Of a stretch of 64,000 nt of DNA, positions 43,135-51,994 are shown in pieces (the first letter of the stretch is position 1; each line of letters opens with the position of its first letter). This DNA comes from Stagonosporopsis chrysanthemi. Lineage: Eukaryota; Ascomycota; Dothideomycetes; Pleosporales; Didymellaceae. The stretch is taken from contig JAFISE010000019.1 of NCBI GenBank assembly GCA_022560025.1, forward strand, positions 186,001 through 250,000. The letters run 5' to 3'. The translations under genes and the position numbers were made by a program. The notes beneath the pieces were generated by a model that saw only the letters and a program-made list of their open reading frames with translations, searched no databases and had not been told where the DNA came from.

Positions 43135-43191
<57 letters not shown>

Positions 43192-43456
43192 TGTAGCATA
43201 TACTTGAAGAGCTTCGGAAGGGGAGAAAAAGACCGAGCACTGCGCCATCTTGCACTTTTGCGTAGACTACCAATACGCAGCAAAGTACTTCTCAAGTCTC
43301 GAAACCCTGGTGGGAAAAGCTTACACGCGCACGCGAAAAGTAGACTTTGATGTCGTTGATTCATTATTCATAATCCGTAAACTACTGTGATAACAATATC
43401 TCCATCCAAAACGCCTGCCAAACCCTCTCGCCATGCCAGTCCACTCGACACGTACC
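40289..43456. other. Intergenic, 3.2 kb, gene-free region ending in a G tract
   Basis: No gene supported on either strand; frames of up to about 140 codons overlap and contradict each other. The left part is the promoter of the CASTOR-like gene. The right end has the G tract (43066-43189, separate entry) and the 3' side of the coiled-coil gene. Confidence 0.5.
43066..43189 (+). repeat. 124-nt nearly pure poly-G tract
   Basis: 120 of 124 bases are G on the plus strand, broken only by T at 43094 and 43097, A at 43109 and C at 43135; the last uninterrupted run is 54 G (43136-43189). Such a run would be expected to form G-quadruplexes and to be hard to sequence. It lies about 270 bp past the stop codon of the coiled-coil gene. 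It may be partly a sequencing or assembly artefact. Confidence 0.9.
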
Positions 43457-46066
43457 CTACCTTTCCCTCTTCACGTACTTGTACTCATAAAGCTGGCTCC
43501 TCCCCTTCTCCTGACCATCTCCACACTCCTCTTTCCCCCACTGCCTCAACAGCACCTTGCCCAACAACTCCTTCTCGCCCGCAGCACTGCGCTGCACCAC
43601 CTCCCACTGTCCGTCGCGCTTCCCCACAACCGTGCGCGCGCGCTCTTTCATCAACTTGGACAGCAGGTGGGCAAGCTGCTCGTCCATGGCGGCGTTGATG
43701 GCGGCGTGATCTGCGGCCTGTGAGTCGAGGCGAGACTGCAGCGCGGAGACCTCTGTGCGCAGGGAGGCGAGGGCAGATCCGTGGGAGGCTTTGAGAGCGG
43801 AGATGGCGGATGTGTGGGCGGATTTGAGGGTTTTGAGGGAGGAAAGCTGAGTTTTGATGATCTCGCGGAGGGTGGAAATTTCCTGGTCTTTGGAGTCGTC
43901 GGGGGGCGTGGAGAGGGGGAGGGGTGTCGTGGTGTTGTCTGAGTCTGAGGGTAGAGCGGCGGTCTGCTCGTGCTCTGCGCGCAAGTCGTCGATCTCAGTT
44001 TGCAGACGCTCGACGTCTTTCTTCAGCCGGGATTTCTCCTTTCTTTCTTGCGTGAGGAGAGCGCCGGTTTTGCGCACTGCGTCTTCGGCATTATCACGCA
44101 CGTCTTGGAGCATTGCTGCGTGTCCTTCCACCAGGTCTTCGTGCTGAGACTTCAGCTCTCTGAACTTGCTTTCGGCCTCGAACTTGAGGTCTTTTGTGCT
44201 GGCAAGCTTCTTATCCACTTCTGCTAAACGTCGCTCTGCTTCTGCTCGTACATCGAACAGGCGCTCATTTGCGTCTGCAAGATCATGAGATAGACGCTCT
44301 GCATCCGTGCGGGCGATTCCGTTCTCGCGATGGGCTTCAGCAAGTTGCGCACGTAGTGTTGTAAGGCTGAGCTCGAGACTACTGACGCGGCCTTGTGCTG
44401 TGCTTTGTTGACGCGAAAGTTCGTCTCGTTCTACGACATGTTGCGCGATAGCCTCATCTTTCGCCGTGAGCTGCGATTGTAACTGCTCGTCTGCCGTCGG
44501 ACTGCTGCTCTTCGTTTTCAAGGCTGCAAGGGCGGTTCGCTGTGTCTCAAGCTCGGCACGTATAGTTCTCACGCTAGCATTAAGATCAAGGTTCGTTTGG
44601 AAGAGCTGTGCTTTCGCAGCAATGTCTGCTTGGGCGCATTCGAGTGAGAATCTGGTGTCCTGAAGATTCATCTCGAGGTGAGTTATGCGCGAGAGGTGCT
44701 GATCCTTCTCCAATATCGAGGCAGCATGGATTGCCTCTCGTGCCTGTGATTCTTCCTGGGCAACCTTCAATTTTGACATTGCCCGTTCCAGATTTTCTTG
44801 AAGAGAGTCTGCGCGCTGCTGGAGCAATGTAAGCTTGTTCTGCAGCTCGGCTTTCTCTGCGATGTGTTCTTCTTCGATCTCAAGGTGTTGCTGGCTTGGC
44901 GCTTCACTTATGCTTTGACTCTGCTGCTCGTTCAACTTCTTGAGCTCGTTCATATTTGCCCGCATGTCTTGCAGCTCTTGCGATTTCGTCGTTGCTTCTG
45001 TACGAGCGTCGCGCGCGGAGGTTCTCAGCCCTCTCAGCTCCCGTTCGTGGTCGTCCAGTAGCGCTTGTTGGGCTCGTGCACGATCTTCTTGCAGCTTTTT
45101 CTCAAGCTGCTGCAGACTCGCCGCATGTGTGTCTTCCAAGTCCTTGAGCCTGGTTTCGGCGGAGGCAGTAGCCGCATCTTGCTTGGCGCGCTGTTCTTCC
45201 ACAGAACGTTCGAGTTGCGCAACAAGGTCCTTGTGCTTGTAGTTGTCATTACGTGCGGCTTCGAGCTCGCTCCTAGTGTATGAGAGGATTGTCTCGAGCT
45301 CGGTGATACGGGTGCGGGACGCAAGCTCCTGCTGGTCCAGACGCGACAGCAGATGGGTAATGCGCTGGTCAGCCGACTCCTGGTCGTCGCCAGTCGTGGG
45401 CGAGGGGTGGTGGACGACGGTCTGCTGAGTGGACTTGCGTGGGGTGTCACCATCCTCGACGGTGGCCTGCAGCGGGCGGACTTTGGGCGGCGGGGCGCGC
45501 AGGATCTGCAGCATGCTCTGGCGAGGGACGCGCATGGGACTGCTGGCGGGGACGTGGTCGAGTTCGGTGTCGGGCAGCGCACTGAGGAAGCTGCGCACCT
45601 TCTCCTCATTCTCCATGGACCGCTCTGACGCCGGCGTGCTGTAGTCACGGCTGGCAGTGGTGCCGTGGACGCGCACCGTAGGCGATGCCGCCGTGGAGGC
45701 CTCGACGGCTGCTTGGTCGCCCTGCTCGGCCGCATGGCGCTCCCTACTTCTCTCCTGCCGGCTGCCGCTGCGCTGCACCTCTTCGCGCGACTTCACATGG
45801 GCGGGCAACAAGTCGGCTGTCATCCAGTAGGTCATGTTCGTGGTGAAGTCGTCCGGGCCCTCAACCTCGCTGGTGTCGACACGGTCCAAGGGCGGCTCGT
45901 AATTGCCCTCCAGCGCGATCGATTCGAATGTCGAATTCAGACCCAACGCGTCTAAATCCATTTCATACTGCGAGCCATCCTCGGAGCTGCTGCGTGGTGC
46001 CGTGCTGCGTCGCGGGGAGCGTGTGCGTGTCGGGCTGGCCGTGTACGACGAGTGTGTTCGCGCCAT
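43457..46066 (-). CDS. Large coiled-coil protein (possibly cytoskeletal or spindle-pole)
   Basis: Predicted 869-residue intronless protein starting MARTHSSYTASPTRTRSPRR. After a basic Ser/Pro-rich head there is a distinct block (DALGLNSTFESIALEGNYEP, then RVDTSEVEGPDDFTTNMTYW and MTADLLPAH, about residues 39-95) that looks like the conserved region. From ~230 to ~830 the chain is almost continuous coiled coil with heptad-like Leu, Glu, Gln and Lys (for example ISTLREIIKTQLSSLKTLKS). The C-terminus is basic and aromatic (SQLYEYKYVKRER). The layout, a short conserved head plus long coiled coil, recalls spindle-pole or microtubule-associated proteins, but I cannot name the family. Diverges from the RRM gene across 205 bp. 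Confidence 0.8.
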   Translation of the reverse strand: MARTHSSYTASPTRTRSPRRSTAPRSSSEDGSQYEMDLDALGLNSTFESIALEGNYEPPLDRVDTSEVEGPDDFTTNMTYWMTADLLPAHVKSREEVQRSGSRQERSRERHAAEQGDQAAVEASTAASPTVRVHGTTASRDYSTPASERSMENEEKVRSFLSALPDTELDHVPASSPMRVPRQSMLQILRAPPPKVRPLQATVEDGDTPRKSTQQTVVHHPSPTTGDDQESADQRITHLLSRLDQQELASRTRITELETILSYTRSELEAARNDNYKHKDLVAQLERSVEEQRAKQDAATASAETRLKDLEDTHAASLQQLEKKLQEDRARAQQALLDDHERELRGLRTSARDARTEATTKSQELQDMRANMNELKKLNEQQSQSISEAPSQQHLEIEEEHIAEKAELQNKLTLLQQRADSLQENLERAMSKLKVAQEESQAREAIHAASILEKDQHLSRITHLEMNLQDTRFSLECAQADIAAKAQLFQTNLDLNASVRTIRAELETQRTALAALKTKSSSPTADEQLQSQLTAKDEAIAQHVVERDELSRQQSTAQGRVSSLELSLTTLRAQLAEAHRENGIARTDAERLSHDLADANERLFDVRAEAERRLAEVDKKLASTKDLKFEAESKFRELKSQHEDLVEGHAAMLQDVRDNAEDAVRKTGALLTQERKEKSRLKKDVERLQTEIDDLRAEHEQTAALPSDSDNTTTPLPLSTPPDDSKDQEISTLREIIKTQLSSLKTLKSAHTSAISALKASHGSALASLRTEVSALQSRLDSQAADHAAINAAMDEQLAHLLSKLMKERARTVVGKRDGQWEVVQRSAAGEKELLGKVLLRQWGKEECGDGQEKGRSQLYEYKYVKRER

Positions 46067-46271
46067 CGCTCGCTACATGAGTACGCAGTTCGAGCACGTC
46101 GCCGATGTCCTTTGTGCGCAGACTAAGAATTATCGTGTTGTCGTGTAAACAGTAAACAGTACCTGTGACGGCGCTCGGCGCAACACACAAGCATGCGCTA
46201 GTAAATTCCCAAACCGTCTCAACACCACAGGTCAGCCATTTGTTCTCTACAACCTTGCACAGTACACCGAC
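46067..46271. promoter_or_regulatory. Compact bidirectional promoter of coiled-coil (-) and RRM (+) genes
   Basis: 205 bp separates the two start codons. A repeated GTAAACAGTAAACAG at about 46145-46159 is noticeable, but no known motif is assigned. Confidence 0.4.
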
Positions 46272-47420
46272 ATGACCTTGACGCCATCTGCATCAATCAG
46301 CAGGCTTGCGACGATGAACGTTATGGCAAGACAGTTCCGGTCTGTTTTTACATCCGGGCAATGTCCGCGTTTACATGCTATGGGCACAGGGCCAATGCGA
46401 ATGTACGCCTCGCAACCCAGCAGGCCTGCTAAGCGCCCAGCCTTCCGAAACATGTCGGACGTTCGAAATCACTTCATTACACCTGATCTGGTCCCGTTCT
46501 CTGTGTTGTGTACAAAACTCCCTCCAATGGCCCATGAAATTGACATACGTGAGCATTTCGAAGAATCTGGGTTGGAAGTGTCTGTTGCTTGCCCTCCCCT
46601 CGAAGATTGGTGACACTGATCTCCAACAGGCGCCGTATATTAATGTCGTATGATCCTACCTCTGGTGTCAACCGGTCTGCGGCTGCGGTCGTTTTGACTG
46701 ACGGTGACGCGGTCAGGAATGCAATCAATGAGCTCGACAACACAGCTCTGTTCAACAGCAAAATACACGTCCTGCCCTATTTTTCGCCGCCAGAAGCAAC
46801 GAGACCGGCCCTTCACTGGGGCTGGAGAGCATCGAGGCGATCTAATCCAAAGACGGCGGACCTACGTGATCCGCCGCTGCTTCCACCAAAGGGCATCTTC
46901 GCGCCTTATCGCGAGGGACGGGTTGTTGGGGTAAGCACAAATATCGCTGTGCACTCTGACTTCATGTACCGCGTTTTTCACTCCTACAATGTAGATTGCC
47001 TTTCGAAGCAGATTGAATATACGCAGGGCCAGAACCAACTAAATGCCACGATGCTGTGTTTTTCTACTCGTAAGGAGGCTGATGAAGCCGTGCGAATATT
47101 CGATGGACAAGTGGTCAACGGCCACATGATGCAGGTAAAACATTGGCAGCTCCCTCGGAAATTTCTTGGTAAATCGTGGTCCGGAGGACGAAAAGGAGCG
47201 CATTTCTCCGGACGTGATCAGGGAAGCGCTGAAGGCACTAATTTCGAGAGCGTAAGTTCTTTGCTCCGAGCAGGAGCTGAAGCCATGCTTCACTTTACTA
47301 TATTGATCTATTGTAAAACGGTTTGCTAAGTCTTTTGTGCAGGCACAGGACGAATTACTGGCGACGGCTATTTTGGGGAGAAACAACCGCAAGCTATGGG
47401 TTCCCAATCACACGTACTGA
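46272..47420 (+). CDS. RRM-type RNA-binding protein with possible mitochondrial presequence
   Basis: Predicted 335-residue protein with exons 46272-46579, 46630-47251 and 47343-47420, introns of 50 and 91 nt, all in phase. The first 60 residues are basic and lack acidic residues (MTLTPSASISRLATMNVMAR, then FRSVFTSGQCPRLH), which fits a mitochondrial targeting sequence. An RRM-like fold spans the first junction: FSVLCTKLPPMAHEIDIREH, FEESGLEVRRILMSYDPTSG and AAAVVLTDGDAVRNAINELD. A second RRM-like half follows near VHSDFMYRVFHSYNVDCLSK with ATMLCFSTRKEADEAVRIFD. The last exon encodes only AQDELLATAILGRNNRKLW plus a short end. The first donor (GTCTGT-like, GTGTCT context) is non-ideal, so that junction rests on frame. 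The target RNA is unknown. Confidence 0.7.
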
Positions 47421-47554
47421 TAGCCCCGCGACTGTTGTTACATAACATCGAGACAATTGTAACAAACACGCCTAAGGCTTGCAGCACCATACAGTCAGAT
47501 CGCCCTCAGACCATCACTCGCCAGCACCCAGGCCTTCCATCAGATCCCAGCTCG

Positions 47555-48409
47555 CTACAACCACTCTTTCCACCACCTCACCGCCGCCTCCTTCCCTTTA
47601 GCCATCGCCTCGCGCTCCCCCTCCACGTTCTCATCCCCCTTGGTCAAACACCCATGCTGTACGCCCGGGAAATGTACCCACTCAAACGACGTCTTCCCCG
47701 TCCCAATCAGCGCCCTGAACGCATGCACCTTCATCTCGTCCGGAAACTGGACATCCTTCTCCGGCGCAAGAAACATAACCGGCACGCCGAGCGCATCAAG
47801 ATCCTCGTTCGTCACCCAGCTTGGGTGCGCACATACTATCGCATCGACGAGCCCTACCTGCGCGAGCCGCAGCACTCCCCACCCGCCGTAGCAGAAGCCC
47901 ACGGCCCCGAGCTTGGAGAACCCGGCGCTGCGCAGCGCTCTGGCGGCAGCGAAGATCTGGGGCTCCCGGATGGGGCGGGCGTTGCGCGCGGAGAAGCCAG
48001 CCAGGTCGATGTCAGCCCAGCGGCCGGCGAGGATGGCGGATGCGTCGAGGGCCTCGCCGCCGAAGAAGTCGGGGAGGAAGACTGTGACGTTTGCCTAGGG
48101 GGATTGTCAGCTTTGTATATCATGTCCCGTTCACACAGTCTATTCCAGCTCATGCAGCAAGTCCACCAGCGGTAACAAGGTTAAACAATGAAGCGAGCAA
48201 CACACCTCCCGCGCATAGTGATCAGCAAGCACTCTCGCGTTCTTAAACCCCCAGCCCAGCGCATCATGCACGTACAACACCGCCCTCTCCCTGTTCTCAC
48301 CCGTGACATATGTCGGTAGCCCCGCGATCTCTTCTTCCCTACCTGCGGGCATGCCGTCCCACTGGAACGAGGTCAGGCAACAAGTGCTGAACGTGCTATT
48401 TTGTGCCAT
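47555..48409 (-). CDS. Dienelactone hydrolase family protein
   Basis: Predicted 247-residue alpha/beta hydrolase with exons 48409-48206 and 48094-47555 joined in phase 0 over a 111-nt intron (GTGTGT..CCTAG). The nucleophile elbow GFCYGGWG (Cys ~136) has the Cys typical of dienelactone hydrolases, with the acid in APEKDVQFP (~181) and the His in GVQHGCLTKGD (~220), completing a Cys-Asp-His triad. Strand-turn VLYVHDALGWGFKNARVLAD and VTVFLPDFFGGEALD are also as in the family. Bacterial members open dienelactones in chlorocatechol breakdown; fungal members vary, so the substrate is open. Start at MAQNSTFSTCCLTSFQW gives the family's usual length. Confidence 0.9.
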
Positions 48410-49188
48410 GGTGAGAAAAATGGAATTAATAAAACTGCGTGGTTTACGATTGATAAAAAAAGCGAGAACAGCGCTCTATGAACTGTGAACGTGCAGATAA
48501 GGAGGCCCAGACGACAGCTGGGGCTTTTTTGTATACAGACCATAATTGTGTCGATGCGGTGCGCGTCAGATTACATGCTGACTGCATAGCAGCGGATATA
48601 TCGCGCGGTTATTGGCCACATGTGGGTGACTTGACGGAATTCCGTGCGAGACTGCGCGAGGGCGGGGAATGTGTAGTGCGCTTGCTATGGAGTTAAGGAG
48701 TTTAAGTTCGAGTGGTTATGACGGTGAGGGGTCAGTGGTGTGGTATGCTGGAAGTGGACGAGATTCATGTTTGAATGGCAGTCATTTCGGTTTTTGCACG
48801 ACGTCCACACGTTTGTTCGCGCGAGTCAAAGCCAATTCCGAGCTGAAGTGTTGGCACAGCAGAGATACTGGTGCAATATGATCTTCAATTATTCACAGGA
48901 GGAAACTAATGTAGATCGTGTAGCGCAAGCGAAGCGCAAACATGTATAAACGGGTGTAGCGCCTGTTGAAGGCCTGGCGCTGTTGAGAGGCCAAATGCAT
49001 CTAAATCTAAGGAACGCAACGGAAGTGATGGGCGTTTTTTTTTTTCTTTCCCGCGAGTAGTCAAACAGCCTCCCCTGTACAGAGTGATGAACTCTGCGCC
49101 TGAACGCCGTCCCATGCCAAGTGTGGTATATAGTATATGTGTGTCGAGAAAATCTGGGTAAGGACTGTAGTGGTTGAACAGCGTGTGC
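48410..49188. other. Intergenic, 0.8 kb, between dienelactone hydrolase and GTP cyclohydrolase genes
   Basis: No gene supported. Both flanking genes are on the minus strand. A pure T run near 49026-49038 is the only simple feature. Confidence 0.5.
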
Positions 49189-50223
49189 TCACTTCCTGTT
49201 GATGAGACTCAGGAACTCTTCACGCGTCTTTGCAGCCGAGCGCATGGCGCCGAGCATGCAGCTTGTGGTTGTGGTTGCGCCCGTCTTTTGAACGCCGCGC
49301 ATAACCATGCAAAAATGACTAGACTCGACGACGACGGCAACACCCTGTGGTTGCAACATCTCAGACAGAGCGAGTGCGACTTGCTTGGTGAGGCGTTCTT
49401 GGACTTGTAGGCGGCGAGCGAACATCTCGGCGATGCGGGCAAGCTTCGAGAGGCCGATGACTCGGCGATTGGGGATGTAGCCGATGTGCATCTGTGACGG
49501 TCAGTATTTGAGCCGGGCGTTTTGCGGTACGAGACGTACCTTGCCGGTAAAAGGCACTAAATGGTGTTCGCAGAGCGAGAAGATCTCAATGTCCTTGACA
49601 ATGACCAGCTCGTCGTGATCCTCGTGGAAGACAGCGCCGTTGACGATGTCGCGCAGATTCTCCTCATAGCCCTTGGTAAAGAACAGCATAGCTTTGGCAT
49701 AGCGTTCAGGTGTATCCAGCAGACCCTCGCGGTCAGGATCCTCGCCTAGGCATTCCAGCATAGTTCTCACAGCACCAGATAGCTTCTTGAGGTTCTCTGC
49801 CTTCTCTTCTTCGGTCGCTTCCTTCCTGCTCCGTGTGCCTTTGCTAGGCCAACTAAGCCCGTCAAAGTCGATTGTGGGGTGCTGTGTGTAGGGGCTGTGA
49901 GCGCGGCTGGTGGCCAGCGGGGTCTGCGACTCGTAGTGGTCTTCTACGTCTACCTCCCCGTTCTTGATCGTGTGTCTATTGTGCATACTGGCGCCGTTGA
50001 TGTCGGCACTCGAGCTCTTGGTGCCCTCTGGGAAGTAGCTGGTCGGTCCATCGAAATTCACAATCTGACGACCACGCTCCGACAACTGGATGGCGTGGTG
50101 CAGACTTTCTCGCTCTTTCTGGTCGCGCGACTTGACACTCTGCCTCAGCGGCGAACTGTTGTGTGGTTGCGAGCCTCCATTCACATGCGCGGGAATGGCG
50201 GACGGTTTGGTCTGCTCGTCCAT
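49189..50223 (-). CDS. FOL2: GTP cyclohydrolase I
   Basis: Predicted 328-residue enzyme converting GTP to 7,8-dihydroneopterin triphosphate, the first step of folate and tetrahydrobiopterin synthesis. Exons 50223-49540 and 49491-49189 join in phase 0 over a 48-nt intron (GTACGT..GTCACAG). Residues 1-125 are a disordered N-terminal extension common in fungi. The catalytic domain begins near KLSGAVRTMLECLGEDPDRE and has GLLDTPERYAKAMLFFTKGY, the zinc motif SLCEHHLVPFTGK, HIGYIPNRRVIGLSKLARIA and the second zinc Cys in ESSHFCMVMRGVQKTGA. The protein ends LSLINRK, as in the family. All key residues are intact. Confidence 0.95.
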
Positions 50224-51994
50224 TATTGCTGCGGGGGGATTTTGCGGCCAAAAAGCTCTGGGAGGGCAAAGCTATGGACGTGGACTAGGTGCGTCTAGGT
50301 GTGAATGGCGTGCTTAGGAGTATAAGAGCAGCACAGGAGCCAAGATAGCAGAGTCAGATCTGCCGCATGCTCGTTCGGAGACATCGCGACAGATGCGGGA
50401 CCCGTGAGCCATATTCGAATAACTTTCTCTTGACCGAAAAGGCCTTAGCCGGCCGATGACGCTGGTCCGTCGGGGCCAGGAGCGGGAGGCCAACCGAAGG
50501 AAGGCGCAGTCACGGGTCCGCGAGCGGCGGTCGGTTCAAGCAGGAACGCCGACTTCAGCACCACCACAACACCACCAGCACCACCGCCCGCCGCCGCCCG
50601 TACCCATCATCAACGCACCTGCGCAGGTATGTGACTAACTCCGAAAAAGCGCCGTATCTTGCCTCGATATTTACAGTACTGTCGTCAGGATGGCAGCATC
50701 GCTCAGGCCGCCCTGAGGGGCTCGCAGAGAGTGACTTTCAGCTTCACTGCTACCACTACTGCAATCGAAGAACGCAGCTTTGGCCGTCTGCGGCCTACGT
50801 CATCGCCATAGGCAGCAACACAATGTGCTGTCAAACTGCGCGCTGCAACAATCCGATACTCGTTCGTGAAGCGATGGAGGTGGAGCATGGTCTGAAGGGA
50901 GGAGTGACTTGACGGCACTGCCGTGCTGATGACTTCGCGTCAGCATCACTGGCGCGGCAGCGCTGTTGTTTCTAACCGCCAGCCGTGACTGAACCCGTTA
51001 CTTGACTTGAGCTGCGTCCTGCAGCTGCGACACAGACTGCACTTTGTGCCCACGGATCGAAGAGAGCAACGCACGCACCTGTCACTTTTCCACTATTGCA
51101 CAGTGCGTACGGGTAAGCTCTGCGTCGTTGTGGCTTGCCAACCATCATTTTGAGCACACTGGAAGCCATCTGCCGCCTGCGCATCTGCAATGCGCAAATA
51201 CCACGTCCACCAGCAATGAGCTGTAGCTGCTATCTTGGGTGTCACAACATATCCTTTGCACGACTCCGGTGTATGGAGCAAACTTCTGCTATGCAGCTCA
51301 GCAAACTATGCGCACAGCTTTGGCCGCTCACATGTCGGCAGAAGTGCACGAGTTCATTCGAGACGGCGACCAAACGCACTTCGTTACCCTCCCCAGCGTG
51401 ACCTGCAGGGCCGCGTCGCTCTTACCTTGGGAGCATGCTGCAACCGGGGACCATGTTCATCTACAGCCACGCTCGACTCGACATCCTGCATTTGCTGCGT
51501 TCGCAACACCACGGAAGGCTATAACCACTGGCACGCACGTGCTTTTGTAGTTGCCCACATGCGTGCATTAGATAGCTATTGTGACTGGTTGAGGGCATCT
51601 GTAAGACTGCGAGATTGAAGAGGAACGCATACACAAGATGCAGGCAGCGGTTCGACAGTTCTATGGTGGCTTTTGCAGGCCTGCAAGGCTGCCCTACAGC
51701 CCGTTCCGCGGGTCACGAGGCTTGGCAGAACCAAAAGGCGGCGATTTGCAGGACTGCTGCAGTAGCACGATCATCACTGAGAAGACGCGTACCAGCAGGC
51801 ACATCTTTGGCTGCATTGCGAGTGCAGTCGTAGTTCGGCATTGTACTTTTCTGTTCTGTTGCGCCTGTCGTCATCAGGCTTGAGGTTGCGGCCTGCCGGT
51901 GGAGTTCTGGCGCTCGGTCCGGTTGTGACACTCAGACTCCCGCGAACCTTCTGAAAGCTGCACCTACCCCAGTTCTGATGAGATTCCCGCCTAC
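50224..51994. other. Intergenic, 1.8 kb, upstream of GTP cyclohydrolase and Ctk1-like genes
   Basis: Divergent region. Apart from a weak candidate small gene (50456-50811, separate entry) I see no supported gene. It is rich in CAG/CTG and CAC runs. Confidence 0.45.
50456..50811 (+). CDS. Possible small two-exon gene (weak candidate)
   Basis: A start codon at 50456 opens 57 codons (Arg-rich, then a His/Pro-rich stretch QHHQHHRPPPPVPIINAPAQ) ending at a strong donor GTATGT (50627); a 50-nt intron with CTAAC and TTTACAG fits, and 45 codons follow in frame to TAG (50811), giving about 101 residues. No domain is recognised and the coding quality is doubtful, so this may be chance. Confidence 0.2.

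Noticed and set aside
42937..43364. Poly-Pro and poly-Gly reading frames
   Set aside because: Produced mechanically by the G tract in every frame; no start context or domain.
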